Origin: Mucilaginibacter conchicola
GTDB taxonomy: Bacteria > Bacteroidota > Bacteroidia > Sphingobacteriales > Sphingobacteriaceae
Length of the DNA stretch: 64,000 bases
Assembly: GCF_003432115.1 (NCBI RefSeq)
Contig: NZ_QWDC01000002.1
Coordinates: 1,206,878-1,270,877 of the forward strand
Reading direction: 5' to 3'
The translations under genes and the position numbers were made by a program. The notes under the pieces are model-generated. The model had not been told where the DNA came from and searched no databases. It saw only the letters and a list, made by a program, of their open reading frames with translations. This document shows, one piece after another, positions 26,058 through 35,123 of this stretch. Numbering within the stretch: position 1 is the stretch's first letter; the number at the start of each line of letters is the position of its first letter.

Positions 26058-27119
26058 TTAGTGATAGATACCTGCGCTTGCAGATTCAAACGCGCGGATC
26101 TCATCTAAACGGTCTTCTTTAATTTTCTTCACCCACTCAGGGTCTTGCAGTAATTGGCGGCCAACGGCTATCAGGTCAAAGTCACCACGCTCAAAACGGC
26201 GAAGCAGTTCGTCAAAGCTTGCGCTTTCGGCTCCCTGGCCACCGGCAAAGAAACTTACCACATCGGCATTTAAGCCTACCGAGCCTACCGTGATGGTTGG
26301 TGCACCGGTTATCTTTTTTATCCAGCCCGCAAAGTTCAGGTCTGATCCTTCAAACTCGGGCTCCCAGTAACGGCGTTGCGAACCGTGGAAAATATCAACA
26401 CCGGCATCGGCCAATGGCTGTACCCAGTTTTCGAGCTCCTGCGGGGTTTGAGCCATTTTGGCGTCGAAATCAGAACCTTTCCATTGTGACAGGCGCAGGA
26501 TAATAGCAAGGTCATCGCCAACAGCAGCGCGGATGGCCTTTACTACATCCACTCCAAAGCGGGTACGCTCTTTAAGGGTTTTACCACCATACTCATCGGT
26601 GCGGTTATTGGTTTTGTCCCAAAAGAACTGGTCTATCAGATAGCCATGCGCACCGTGGATCTCAACGGCGTCAAAACCTATCTCTTTGGCGGCTTTGGCT
26701 GCACGGCCAAATGCCTCAATGGTATCATGGATATCATTCAGCGACATGGTTGCCGGGCTCTCGAACGGCGCTGGTGGCTGCCATCCGTAGGGCGTATTGC
26801 CCACGTGCCATATCTGCGGTGCAATGGCGCCGCCATTAGCGTGTACGGTATCGGCAATGTGCTTCCAGTTTTGCAGGGCGTCATCTCCGTGGAAGTTGGG
26901 GATGTCTTTCAAGTTCTTAGCCGATGGGCGGTCGATAACTGTTCCTTCGGTAACAATTAAGCCCACATCTGCAGCGGCGCGGCGGCCGTAATAGTCGGCT
27001 ACCTGTTGGGTAGGTACGCCATCAGGAGATTGAACGCGTGTCATGGGGGCCATCACAAAGCGGTTGCGCAGTTGAAGGCTTTTATGTTTAAACGGCGAAA
27101 AAAATTGTTCGTAGCTCAT
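26058..27119 (-). CDS. NADH:flavin oxidoreductase, Old Yellow Enzyme family
   Basis: The FMN-dependent ene-reductase (353 residues) reduces activated C=C bonds of enones or nitro compounds. The TIM barrel begins LQLRNRFVMAPMTR. The substrate/catalytic region is EIHGAHGYLIDQFFWDKTNNRTDEYGG, and C-terminal FMN-phosphate binding is at TITVGSVGL and LIAVGRQLLQDPEWV. The motif HVGN replaces the usual HxGR, a modest deviation. There is no [4Fe-4S] cluster domain, so it is the short OYE class. It is transcribed divergently from an HxlR regulator over a 96-bp region with a dyad, which strongly suggests HxlR control in response to electrophiles or quinones. Confidence 0.93.
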   Translation of the reverse strand: MSYEQFFSPFKHKSLQLRNRFVMAPMTRVQSPDGVPTQQVADYYGRRAAADVGLIVTEGTVIDRPSAKNLKDIPNFHGDDALQNWKHIADTVHANGGAIAPQIWHVGNTPYGWQPPAPFESPATMSLNDIHDTIEAFGRAAKAAKEIGFDAVEIHGAHGYLIDQFFWDKTNNRTDEYGGKTLKERTRFGVDVVKAIRAAVGDDLAIILRLSQWKGSDFDAKMAQTPQELENWVQPLADAGVDIFHGSQRRYWEPEFEGSDLNFAGWIKKITGAPTITVGSVGLNADVVSFFAGGQGAESASFDELLRRFERGDFDLIAVGRQLLQDPEWVKKIKEDRLDEIRAFESASAGIYH

Positions 27120-27159
27120 TATCTTAAATTTTGATGATGCAAAGTAAAATACTTTAGTT

Positions 27160-27198
27160 TACTTTTGTAACTAATATTGGTTGTTAGTAGTAACCAAT
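27160..27198. promoter_or_regulatory. HxlR promoter box and operator dyad
   Basis: TACTTTTG (27160-27167) matches TAnnTTTG for the plus-strand HxlR gene. Just downstream, ATTGGTT (27176-27182) and AACCAAT (27192-27198) form a perfect dyad with a 9-base spacer, between the -7 box and the ATG at 27216. GTAACTA sequences flank it on both sides. A repressor site at the transcription start is inferred. Confidence 0.5.
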
Positions 27199-27215
27199 AG
27201 GTAACTATTAGTAGA

Positions 27216-27578
27216 ATGCAAGCTCAAAATTTAAAATACAGCAACTGCAACATGCAGCGATCGATGGGCATTTTAGGCACCAAATGGAAACCTATTGTGA
27301 TATGGGTACTGCGCGAACGTAAAGCCCGCTTCGGGCAGATAGCGGCCAGTATCCACATTATATCAAGAAAAGTATTGACCACCACCTTGCAGGAGTTGGA
27401 AAAAGATGGGATCATAACCCGCGAGGAATTTAAAGAATTGCCCCCGCGGGTTGAATACGGACTTACTGAACGCGGCCTGGCGCTGCTGCCCATCCTGCAA
27501 CAAATTGCCGAGTGGAACGGCACCTACTGCACAGATGAATTACATGCACATGCTACTGAAAACGCTGAGTTGGGTTAA
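27216..27578 (+). CDS. HxlR-family winged-helix transcriptional regulator
   Basis: The 120-residue MarR-like dimeric repressor has the family hallmark near the N-terminus (CNMQRSMGILGTKWKPIVIWVL), followed by the HTH (RFGQIAASIHIISRKVLTTTLQELEKDGI). The wing is RVEYGLTERGLALLPIL. The Cys near residue 11 is conserved in the family and can act as an electrophile or redox sensor (as in HypR and YodB). It is divergent from the OYE gene, an arrangement common for HxlR-regulated oxidoreductases. Its stop directly abuts the stop of the convergent VOC gene. Confidence 0.93.
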   Translation: MQAQNLKYSNCNMQRSMGILGTKWKPIVIWVLRERKARFGQIAASIHIISRKVLTTTLQELEKDGIITREEFKELPPRVEYGLTERGLALLPILQQIAEWNGTYCTDELHAHATENAELG

Positions 27579-27983
27579 CTAAACACCAAACCGCTGCTTA
27601 GCTTCCGGCGAAACGGGCGTAAAAAAATTGACCAGGTTACCATCAGGGTCGCGGAATAGCAGGGAGCGGTTACCCCAAGGCATAGTGGTGGGCGCTTGAA
27701 CAAGTTTATCGCCAATAGTGCCTGCTATTTCTTCATAGCGTTTATCCACATCATCTACCCTAAACTCGATAATTACCGAGCGATTGGCTGCTGTTTCTGC
27801 AATTTCGTTGCCGCCGAAGAGTGCCAGTGTGTTGGTACTGCCAATAGCCAAAGTTGCCTGCGGGGTTTGCAGCTCGGCAAAATCGGGTGTGTACATAATA
27901 ATTTTACTGCCGGTTACGTCTTCATAAAACTTTACTAATGGCTCAATATCCGCAGTGATAATTCTTACTGATGCTAAATTCAT
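27579..27983 (-). CDS. VOC-superfamily protein (glyoxalase/dioxygenase-like)
   Basis: The 134-residue cytoplasmic protein has two beta-alpha-beta-beta-beta modules typical of vicinal oxygen chelate proteins. The first module runs VRIITADIEPLVKFYEDVTG to TLAIGSTNTLAL, the second VIIEFRVDDVDKRYEEIA to LLFRDPDGNLVNFFTPV. The classical metal ligand at the first strand is not an obvious His, while the DPDGN-x-V-x-F motif is conserved. Glyoxalase, dioxygenase or antibiotic-binding roles are all possible. It converges on the HxlR gene with no gap and is likely expressed on its own. Confidence 0.85.
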   Translation of the reverse strand: MNLASVRIITADIEPLVKFYEDVTGSKIIMYTPDFAELQTPQATLAIGSTNTLALFGGNEIAETAANRSVIIEFRVDDVDKRYEEIAGTIGDKLVQAPTTMPWGNRSLLFRDPDGNLVNFFTPVSPEAKQRFGV

Positions 27984-28143
27984 GGGTTTTTACTTTTTGT
28001 TTATGCAAAACTGCGGCAGCGGAGTGACAAGGGTATGTCAGCAGGATTTATTAAAATCGCTTAACGTAATGGCAAACTAAAATATACAATCAGCTAAAGG
28101 CAGCAAGGTATTTTACGACCGGCTTTTTATTTTAGCAGTATCT

Positions 28144-29016
28144 ATGAAACTTGTAAAAACTATCTTGTTGAGCAGTCTGTCCGTTTTAAGTTTTTCATTT
28201 GTAAAAGCACAACAGGCTTTTGATAAGCAGGGCCACCGCGGCGGCCGTGGATTGATGCCGGAGAATACCCTCTCATCCATGAAGAAAGCAGTTGATCTGG
28301 GGGTTACGCTGGAGATGGATATCTCTTTCACGAAAGAAAAATTGCCCGTTGTATCACACGATCAATACATTAACCCGGCCTTTTCGTTAAAGCCTAACGG
28401 TGATAGCATCACTAAGCAGGAAGCAACCTCATTACGCATGTATGATATGCCTTACAGTGATATTAGGGGCTATGATGTAGGCAGCAAATTTTATCCCTTG
28501 TTCCCTCAGCAGCAGAAAATTAAAGAGCATATCCCAGTGCTGGCCGAACTGATAGATAGCGTGGAAGCCTATGCCAAACAAAAAGGAGCCAAGCCGCCTC
28601 ACTACAATATCGAAACCAAGCTTAGGCCCGAAAGCGATAATACCGAGCATCCCGCCCCGCAGGAATTTGTTGACCTATTGATGGCTGTGCTGGTTAAGAA
28701 AAACGTCTTGGCGAGGACGATCATCCAATCATTCGATCCGCGGACGCTGGAGATCATCCATAAACAATACCCTAAGGTGCCAACTGCTTTCCTGGTAGTC
28801 AATAAAAAAAGCCTGAAAGAAAATCTTTCAAGCTTAAGTTTTAAACCAACCATTTACAGTCCCGACTTTAAAATGTTGAACAAGCAGGTGGTTGATGATT
28901 GCCATGCCCTCGGCATAAAAGTACTGCCATGGACGGTAAACAAACCCGAAGACATAGCCTCTGTTAAAGCCCTTGGTGTTGACGGCATTATCTCCGATTA
29001 TCCAGATAGGCTGTAA
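28144..29016 (+). CDS. Glycerophosphodiester phosphodiesterase, secreted
   Basis: The enzyme (290 residues) hydrolyses glycerophosphodiesters to glycerol-3-phosphate and an alcohol. A signal peptide (TILLSSLSVLSFSFVKAQQ) points to the periplasm. GDPD-fold catalytic residues are visible: HRGGRGLMPENTLSS (His-Arg and Glu), the metal-binding Glu/Asp in LEMDISFTKE and the second His in VVSHDQYI. The C-terminal strands KVLPWTVNKPEDI and GVDGIISDYPDRL are the usual barrel end. It converges end-to-end on a second GDPD gene (29017) of the same length but clearly different sequence, so they are not a recent duplication. Confidence 0.94.
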   Translation: MKLVKTILLSSLSVLSFSFVKAQQAFDKQGHRGGRGLMPENTLSSMKKAVDLGVTLEMDISFTKEKLPVVSHDQYINPAFSLKPNGDSITKQEATSLRMYDMPYSDIRGYDVGSKFYPLFPQQQKIKEHIPVLAELIDSVEAYAKQKGAKPPHYNIETKLRPESDNTEHPAPQEFVDLLMAVLVKKNVLARTIIQSFDPRTLEIIHKQYPKVPTAFLVVNKKSLKENLSSLSFKPTIYSPDFKMLNKQVVDDCHALGIKVLPWTVNKPEDIASVKALGVDGIISDYPDRL

Positions 29017-29889
29017 TTACTTTTGTAGCGGTTTCTTCCGCAGATGTAAGCTTTCCAGGTAAAGTATCAGCTCCCTCGGGCGGTCTGTTTGTAGCACTGT
29101 AGCGCCATGGGCAAGCAGCCAGTCCCAGCTGTCGTTTTTGTTGCCTTCTTCAACGGCAAGGTCATCATCGTGGCCTGCGTTGAGCGATGCCCAAAGCGAG
29201 TTTAACCAAACCCTTGCGCCAGTTTTCCTGATGAACTTATTGTCCTTTAGAATAGATGATGTATCGGTCTTAAAGTTCAGCTCAAAAGCCCATGGTTTCA
29301 TGTGCTGTAGGTAATCGTTTATTACGGCTCTGGCATCCGGTTTATCCATGTTAACCACCGGCATATACGTAATGCTGTCTATCAAGGTTGTATAGCGTTC
29401 TTTAAGGATAGGATAGGTTACCTCTGCCTTAAAAATAGCTTGTTTTAGGGTGCCGGTTTCTTTAAGTACTGCATAAGCTTCGCGATAGTAAGGGTAGCTT
29501 TTATCGAGGTTTACCATTACAGGTTTGCCTTTTAGCGCCAGCATTACTTCTTTAAAGGTAGGGATGGTATTGCGGGTAACGCGGCCAAGGCCATTGCGCA
29601 GTCCGAATTTTTTGATTTCTTCTAAAGTGTAATCTGCTGGTTTGCCTTTGCCGTTGGTGGTACGGTCAATGGTCTGGTCGTGCATAATAACCAGTATGCC
29701 ATCTTTGGTTATATTAAGGTCGAGCTCAACAATATCAACGCCCATTGCTGTAGCCAGTTCAAAGGCTCGCAGGGAGTTCTCGGGAGCATTGCGCCAGTCG
29801 CCGCGATGGGCGGTAACCATCACTTTGTTTTGGGCAAAGGTTTGGCCGGCGGCAAGCAGTAGAGCAAGTACGGTAAGTTTCAGTTTCAT
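29017..29889 (-). CDS. Glycerophosphodiester phosphodiesterase, secreted (SusC/D-linked)
   Basis: This second GDPD (290 residues) has a signal peptide (LTVLALLLAAGQTFAQ). The catalytic set is intact: TAHRGDWRNAPENSLRAF, Glu/Asp in IVELDLNITKDG and His in LVIMHDQTIDRTTNG. The barrel ends near GATVLQTDRPRELILYL. It lies 48 bases after the SusD gene on the same strand, with an intrinsic terminator between them, so expression from the SusC/D promoter would be by read-through. The context suggests it cleaves phosphodiesters imported by that SusC/D pair. Confidence 0.94.
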   Translation of the reverse strand: MKLKLTVLALLLAAGQTFAQNKVMVTAHRGDWRNAPENSLRAFELATAMGVDIVELDLNITKDGILVIMHDQTIDRTTNGKGKPADYTLEEIKKFGLRNGLGRVTRNTIPTFKEVMLALKGKPVMVNLDKSYPYYREAYAVLKETGTLKQAIFKAEVTYPILKERYTTLIDSITYMPVVNMDKPDARAVINDYLQHMKPWAFELNFKTDTSSILKDNKFIRKTGARVWLNSLWASLNAGHDDDLAVEEGNKNDSWDWLLAHGATVLQTDRPRELILYLESLHLRKKPLQK

Positions 29890-29902
29890 ATCAGGTGCAA
29901 AT

Positions 29903-29927
29903 AAAAAAGGGGGACTTTTGATCCCCC
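29903..29927 (-). terminator. Intrinsic terminator between SusD and GDPD genes
   Basis: On the minus strand GGGGGA-tcaaaag-TCCCCC is followed by TTTTTT. It sits in the 48-base gap after the SusD stop and before the downstream GDPD ATG, so it likely lowers GDPD expression relative to SusC/D. Confidence 0.75.
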
Positions 29928-29937
29928 TTCAATGATA

Positions 29938-31482
29938 TTATAAATAGCCCGGGTTTTGGTACATTTTCTCGGGATTTAACTTATACTCATCAAAAGGAAT
30001 AGGAAAATACCTGTCTTTTGTGGTAAAGTTGGCCAGTTTAGGAATACCGAAATCGGCCTGGCTTTTTGCCCTGAAGTATGCTACCAGTTCATCGGTGGTA
30101 AAGGTGCGCAGCAAGTCGAACCAGCGATGGTGCTCAAACGCCAGCTCTACGCGGCGCTCATGTAAAATAGCCAAACGCAGGTTTGGATATTTTGCGGCAT
30201 ACGTTGCATTGGTTAACGATGCCGTGTAGCCCGGCATGCCTGCGCGTGTACGAACCATATCAAGGTAGCTGATAGCGGTTGTATTATCGCCAAGGTAACT
30301 GTTTACTTCGGCCAGCATCAGTATCACATCAGCATAACGGATCAGGATCCAATCGTTGCCGCCGTAGCCAAGGTTTGAAGCCAAGGCGCTTGCATCCCTG
30401 AACTTGGTAATGAAATAATCTTTTACGATAGGATCATTGGCATACTTTACAGAGAAAGCCATACGAGGGTCGCCTGTTTCATAATCTTTGATCAGATCGG
30501 GAGTTACGTTACCGCCCACACCAGAGTTTGGTTTAAGCGAGTTAATGGTTTCGCCTTTTGCCTGGTTGTTGTAGGCAATTGATGAGCTGTAGGTTGGGTC
30601 GCCTTGTTTGTTAACAATTTGCCATATCAACTCAGGGCAGCTTGCCTTTTTAGCCACATCAAATACATCGGTATAAGGGATGCTGCTTAAAGCGCCGAAT
30701 GTGCGTACGTTGTAAGCCGCAAGCAGGTAAGTTTTGGCATTGTTTAAATTAGCAGTACGGTTTGCCTGGTCTTGCGTGGTTGCCATGGTTAAATACACCT
30801 GGCCCAATGTTGCATTGATAGCAGCTTTTGAAGCGCGACCGATACCAGCACCGGTTTGCAGGTTAGGCAGGGTGCTGTTTAAGGCATCTTTCAGGTCGGC
30901 AACTATTTGCGCGTAAACGGTAGCTTGTTTCTCGCGGAAAGTGGCCGCATTTACTTCATCAACCGTAGTGAAAGATTTAGTTACCAAAGGCACATCGCCC
31001 CAGGTACGTACCAGGTGGAAATACATCACTGCGCGTAAAAATTTAGATTCGGCTATGTATTGTTGTTTCAGGTCGGCATCGGCAAAGGTAACCTTGTCAA
31101 TGTTCTCCAGAACAATATTAGCACGGGATATGGTGGTGTACAGCGATACCCAGTGGCTTTTTAAGTAAGTGTTACTTGGCAACAATGAAAAATCGCCAAA
31201 CTGGAAAGGCTCACCTGCGTTAGACTGGTTATCATTACGGCCGGTATCGTCAGAGCGCTCATCGGTCCAAAGGCCGCTGTTCTCGCCGATATTGTTGCTG
31301 CTGCGCAGCGACAGGTATATACCGTTAACTGCCGATAAAACGTCAGCCGGGGACCGGAAGCTCGCTTTTACCTCGATAGCGTTTGGCGAGGGTTGTTCAA
31401 GAAAATCTTTTTTGCACGAAACCACCGTTAGCGATATTGCTGCTAAACAGCTGATGGTTAATATCTTTTTTTTCATCTTCAA
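29938..31482 (-). CDS. RagB/SusD-family outer membrane lipoprotein
   Basis: The 514-residue surface lipoprotein partners the SusC just upstream (19-base gap). Its lipoprotein signal is AAISLTVVSCKKDFLEQPSP (lipid Cys ~23). SusD hallmarks are ADVLSAVNGIYLSLRS, LRAVMYFHLVRTWGDVPLV, SKAAINATLGQVYLT, WILIRYADVILMLAEVNSY and RRVELAFEHHRWFDLLRT. The C-terminus reads MYQNPGYL, as is usual for the family. It is followed by a terminator and then by a GDPD, hinting at a glycerophosphodiester or phospholipid-derived substrate (inference). Confidence 0.96.
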   Translation of the reverse strand: MKMKKKILTISCLAAISLTVVSCKKDFLEQPSPNAIEVKASFRSPADVLSAVNGIYLSLRSSNNIGENSGLWTDERSDDTGRNDNQSNAGEPFQFGDFSLLPSNTYLKSHWVSLYTTISRANIVLENIDKVTFADADLKQQYIAESKFLRAVMYFHLVRTWGDVPLVTKSFTTVDEVNAATFREKQATVYAQIVADLKDALNSTLPNLQTGAGIGRASKAAINATLGQVYLTMATTQDQANRTANLNNAKTYLLAAYNVRTFGALSSIPYTDVFDVAKKASCPELIWQIVNKQGDPTYSSSIAYNNQAKGETINSLKPNSGVGGNVTPDLIKDYETGDPRMAFSVKYANDPIVKDYFITKFRDASALASNLGYGGNDWILIRYADVILMLAEVNSYLGDNTTAISYLDMVRTRAGMPGYTASLTNATYAAKYPNLRLAILHERRVELAFEHHRWFDLLRTFTTDELVAYFRAKSQADFGIPKLANFTTKDRYFPIPFDEYKLNPEKMYQNPGYL

Positions 31483-31501
31483 ATTCGTTTAAAGTGGTCA
31501 A

Positions 31502-34500
31502 TTAAAATGTAACCTTAACGCCCAGGTTGTATGAGCGAACAAGCGGGTAAACACCGTAATCTATACCAGGTGCAAGGTTTGTTGCCTGGGTGCTGTTAGA
31601 AGCACCACTGCTGTAGTTGTAATCAACCTCAGGGTTGTAACCTTTGTATTTTGTAATAGTAAAGGCGTTTACTACCGTAGCAAAAACTCTAAGGTTGTTA
31701 ATACCCAGTTTGCTATCAACCGATTTTGGCAGCGAGTAACCCAACGTTAAGTTGTTACAACGCAGGAAAGAGCCATCTTGCAGATAGAAGGTTGATAAAC
31801 GGGTACTGTTACTTTGCGTACCCGCGCGCGATGCGCGGTAAACGGTACCATTGCCTGGATTGGCTGCGTTGCGGTAACGATCAACCACGTTTGCGTACTG
31901 ATTACCTGAGCCTTCCATATTGTACAGGTAGTAGTCCTGGCCATCAAGTATCTGGTTACCTTGCGAGCCGTTGAAACCTGCCGTAAAATCAAACTTTTTG
32001 TAGTTAAGATTAACCACAAAACCGTAGGTAAAATCAGGGTAAGGGTTACCAATAACGGTTTTATCAGCATCGTTCACAATACCATCACCGTTGGTGTCTT
32101 CAAAGTACAGGTCGCCAACGTGCAGTGGGTTTGATTGTGATGCAGAAGGTGCTACTTTGTTGATGTTATCGGCAGTTACTATACCGGCTACTTTAAAGCC
32201 GTAGAACATACCAACCGGCTGGCCCTGTTGGGTAATGTTGGTTAGGTATGAACGCTCGGCACCGTTAACGATAATGGTACTATTGCCGGCGAATTTAGTA
32301 ACCATGTTGCGGTTGATAGAAATGTTACCGCTTAGGTTTAATGAGAAATCTTTGGTAGATATTACACGGCCATCAACCTGGAAATCAAACCCGGTATTAC
32401 GGATCTGTGAGTTTGGCAGGTTGGTTAATATGCTGGTTGAACCAGATATAGCTGATATTGGCTGCGTGTACAAAACATCACGAGAGTAGCTTAAGTAGTA
32501 GTTAGCCAATAACGACAGGCGACCTTTAAACAAGGTTATATCGGTACCAAAGTTGTATTGCGAGGTAGATTCCCAGCTCAGTTTCTCATCGGCCATACCG
32601 TTTGAGTATGTGCCTGAAACTATGGTGCCACCGTTGCCAAACACAACACCCGTTGGGCTTGATAGTGTTTGAAGGTAACCGTTGTTAGGTATATTGAAGT
32701 TACCACTGCGGCCCCAGCTTGCGCGAAGTTTAACGGTTGATTGCTCGCCCAGGAAGTTATTGTAGAATGGCTCCTCAGACAATGTCCAGCCGGCTGATAC
32801 CGAAGGGAAATAACCATATTTGTTTTGCGGCCCAAAACGTGACGAACCATCAGCACGGAAACTACCCATTAAGAAGTATTTGCCTGCATAGTTGTAGCTA
32901 ACCCTTCCAAGGTATGATAACAAGGTGTAAGATGATTTACCTGTTGGTACGAGGCCGTTTGTGCCCAGGCCCTGGCCTAAGGCTAATGAATTGGTATATA
33001 ACCTAAAAAACTCGTTACCTGCGCCTTTGCCGGTAATTTCAGGAACATTATCGTTCTGGAAACCTGTTGCAATTACGCTGACAATATCACTTACATTTTT
33101 TTGTGCGGTATAACCACCTAAAACATCCAGATGGTGTTTGCCGAATGATTTGTTGTAGTTAAGCGTAAGCTCGCCAAGTTGGTCGGTTACATCAGTGGTT
33201 TGTGCTGCTGCAGTTGCCGCCGCAATTGATTGCGGTGAGCCCGGAGGATTTGCACCGTTGCTTAAGCTGGTAGGCAGGTAATACTCGTATTTTTCGTTGT
33301 ACTTGGTTGTACCCACGTTAACTTTAAATGTTAACTCCGGAAGTATCTTGTAGGCTGCGTTGGCGTTGATGAGTGTACGGTAACCTTTACGGCTAACTTT
33401 GGTACGCTCGGCCAGTGCAACAGGGTTTTCAATGCTCTGGAAACCATAAGCTGATGATTGTGCCGCTGCTGCGTTGGTAGCCAATGAACCATCCTCATTA
33501 TACGCCGGGAAGAATGGCATGTAGATCAAAGCACCTAAGATAGGGCCGTGGTCAAAACGTCCTTCCTGCGTTTCGCGGTTGTAGTTTTGTGTGTAGGCCA
33601 TGTTGGCGCCAACGTGGAGCTTTTTGCTGATATCGCCATCAATATTGCCTCTGAAGTTATAACGCTCCTGGCCCGATGCCGTAACAATACCAGGTTGGTT
33701 CTGGTAACCGCCGCTCATGTAATAATGCACATCTTTAGCACCGCCCGAGAATGAAAGGGTGTGGCGTTGATAAAGTGTATTACGATATAACTCATCCTGC
33801 CAATCGGTATTAACCGTTTGGTGTTTTAACGTTTGGGTTGGGAAGTCATAAAGATAATCAGGGATCTGCACACTACCTGCGTTACCAACATTGGCTACAC
33901 GGGTTGTGTTATTGTCAGACATCATAGCATCGTTCCAGGTATGGCCTGTATTAACCCAAAGGTCATGGTAGGCATTGTTACGGCCGTCAATAACCAGCTG
34001 GGCAAATTCATCAGCGTTAAGCAGCTTTACTTTTTTGCCTAACTGGCTTATACCGGTTTGTACATCATACTCAAATTTGCCCTTACCCTCTTTACCGCGT
34101 TTGGTAGTTATGATCACCACACCGCCAGATGCTCTTGAACCGTAAATGGCAGCAGAAGCAGCATCTTTCAACACATCGATAGATTCAACATCTTCAGGGT
34201 TGATGTTCATGTCGGTAGTAGGGTAACCATCAATAACGTAAAGCGGATCTGAACTTGCCAGTAATGATCCTACGCCACGTACGCGGATCTTGGTGGTTTG
34301 GTATGGCGCGCCTGATATTTGCGATACCTGCACGCCTGCTACTTTACCAACCAGGGCCTGGCCTACAGTAGGTGCAACTGTGTTAAGTTCGCTTGCTTTA
34401 ACGCTTGATATGGCGCCGGTAAGGTCGCTTTTGCGCATGGTTTGGTAACCAATGGCCACAACCTCGTTAAGCATATTGGCCGATGGCTTAAGCTTTACAT

Positions 34501-34822
34501 TGATAGTATTGCCGGTATAAGTAACCTCTTGTGTAAGGTAACCCACAAAGCTGAACACTAAGGTTGCCCCTTTATCGGCATTGATAGAGAAATGGCCCTT
34601 AACGTCAGTACTGGTAGCAATATTTGTGTTTTTAATTTTTACGGTTACACCCGGTAATGGAAGGTCGGTTTCGTCTACAACCGTACCGGTGATGTTTTCG
34701 ATAGCAGCTGTGCTGGCAGCGCTTTTTCCGGCAAAGGCCGGGATAGCAAACACCAATAGCATAACTAATGTTATACCCTTGAATGCCTGCTTCAAAAGAT
34801 TGACATTAATCTTTTTTTGCAT
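31502..34822 (-). CDS. SusC/RagA-family TonB-linked outer membrane transporter
   Basis: This complete 1106-residue SusC has a signal region (ITLVMLLVFAIPAFAGKSAA) and a carboxypeptidase-D-like domain (ITGTVVDETDLPLPGVTVKI, TDVKGHFSINADKGATLVFS). The TonB-box-like motif is LNEVVAIGY. The plug contains GKVAGVQVSQISGAPYQTTK, IRVRGVGSLLASSDPLYVID, ESIDVLKDAASAAIYGSRAS and GGVVIITTKRG. A 22-strand barrel ends in SYNLGVKVTF. It forms an operon with the SusD at 29938. Two secreted proteins lie upstream on the same strand, 301 bases away. Confidence 0.96.
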   Translation of the reverse strand: MQKKINVNLLKQAFKGITLVMLLVFAIPAFAGKSAASTAAIENITGTVVDETDLPLPGVTVKIKNTNIATSTDVKGHFSINADKGATLVFSFVGYLTQEVTYTGNTINVKLKPSANMLNEVVAIGYQTMRKSDLTGAISSVKASELNTVAPTVGQALVGKVAGVQVSQISGAPYQTTKIRVRGVGSLLASSDPLYVIDGYPTTDMNINPEDVESIDVLKDAASAAIYGSRASGGVVIITTKRGKEGKGKFEYDVQTGISQLGKKVKLLNADEFAQLVIDGRNNAYHDLWVNTGHTWNDAMMSDNNTTRVANVGNAGSVQIPDYLYDFPTQTLKHQTVNTDWQDELYRNTLYQRHTLSFSGGAKDVHYYMSGGYQNQPGIVTASGQERYNFRGNIDGDISKKLHVGANMAYTQNYNRETQEGRFDHGPILGALIYMPFFPAYNEDGSLATNAAAAQSSAYGFQSIENPVALAERTKVSRKGYRTLINANAAYKILPELTFKVNVGTTKYNEKYEYYLPTSLSNGANPPGSPQSIAAATAAAQTTDVTDQLGELTLNYNKSFGKHHLDVLGGYTAQKNVSDIVSVIATGFQNDNVPEITGKGAGNEFFRLYTNSLALGQGLGTNGLVPTGKSSYTLLSYLGRVSYNYAGKYFLMGSFRADGSSRFGPQNKYGYFPSVSAGWTLSEEPFYNNFLGEQSTVKLRASWGRSGNFNIPNNGYLQTLSSPTGVVFGNGGTIVSGTYSNGMADEKLSWESTSQYNFGTDITLFKGRLSLLANYYLSYSRDVLYTQPISAISGSTSILTNLPNSQIRNTGFDFQVDGRVISTKDFSLNLSGNISINRNMVTKFAGNSTIIVNGAERSYLTNITQQGQPVGMFYGFKVAGIVTADNINKVAPSASQSNPLHVGDLYFEDTNGDGIVNDADKTVIGNPYPDFTYGFVVNLNYKKFDFTAGFNGSQGNQILDGQDYYLYNMEGSGNQYANVVDRYRNAANPGNGTVYRASRAGTQSNSTRLSTFYLQDGSFLRCNNLTLGYSLPKSVDSKLGINNLRVFATVVNAFTITKYKGYNPEVDYNYSSGASNSTQATNLAPGIDYGVYPLVRSYNLGVKVTF

Positions 34823-35123
34823 ACATTTAAATGTTAATTGTTAAAACGACTTATGGTATGAGTTAATTGACAAGCGATCACTTGAACCGGACAATTGTTG
34901 GCGCAACTCCGGTTTTTGTGTTTTTATGCCTGTATATAAATGCGAAGCGGAAACAGTGTTACATAGGCAAAATGTTTAACGATTTTTGAACGTGTTGTGG
35001 GTAGTACGTTAATTAAACAGCAAACATCAGGGGTTGCATTTGCTATAATGGCAACAAAGCTATCGCCGCTGTCTTAAGAAAACAGTGCTCGCAGATTAAC
35101 TTTTTGTTAAGACTTTTGAAAGT
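34823..35123. other. 301-bp intergenic region upstream of SusC
   Basis: No gene is seen. It contains a T-tailed hairpin (34885-34914), a GGACAATT copy like that upstream of the SusC at 15203, and TAGCTTTG on the minus strand (35062-35055). The last matches TAnnTTTG but lies 233 bases from the SusC start. It probably holds the SusC promoter and a long leader. Confidence 0.45.
34885..34914. promoter_or_regulatory. Composite hairpin in the SusC leader region
   Basis: AACCGG (34885-34890) pairs with CCGGTT (34909-34914), enclosing GTTG-gcg-CAAC (34897-34907). On the plus strand it is followed by a T-run. It lies 63-92 bases upstream of the SusC start. It could be a leader RNA structure or an operator, and GGACAATT overlaps its left arm. 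Confidence 0.35.

Noticed and set aside
28144..29889. The two GDPD genes as a recent inverted duplication
   Set aside because: Equal length (290 residues) is suggestive, but the protein sequences differ throughout apart from catalytic motifs, and the DNA shows no long inverted identity.
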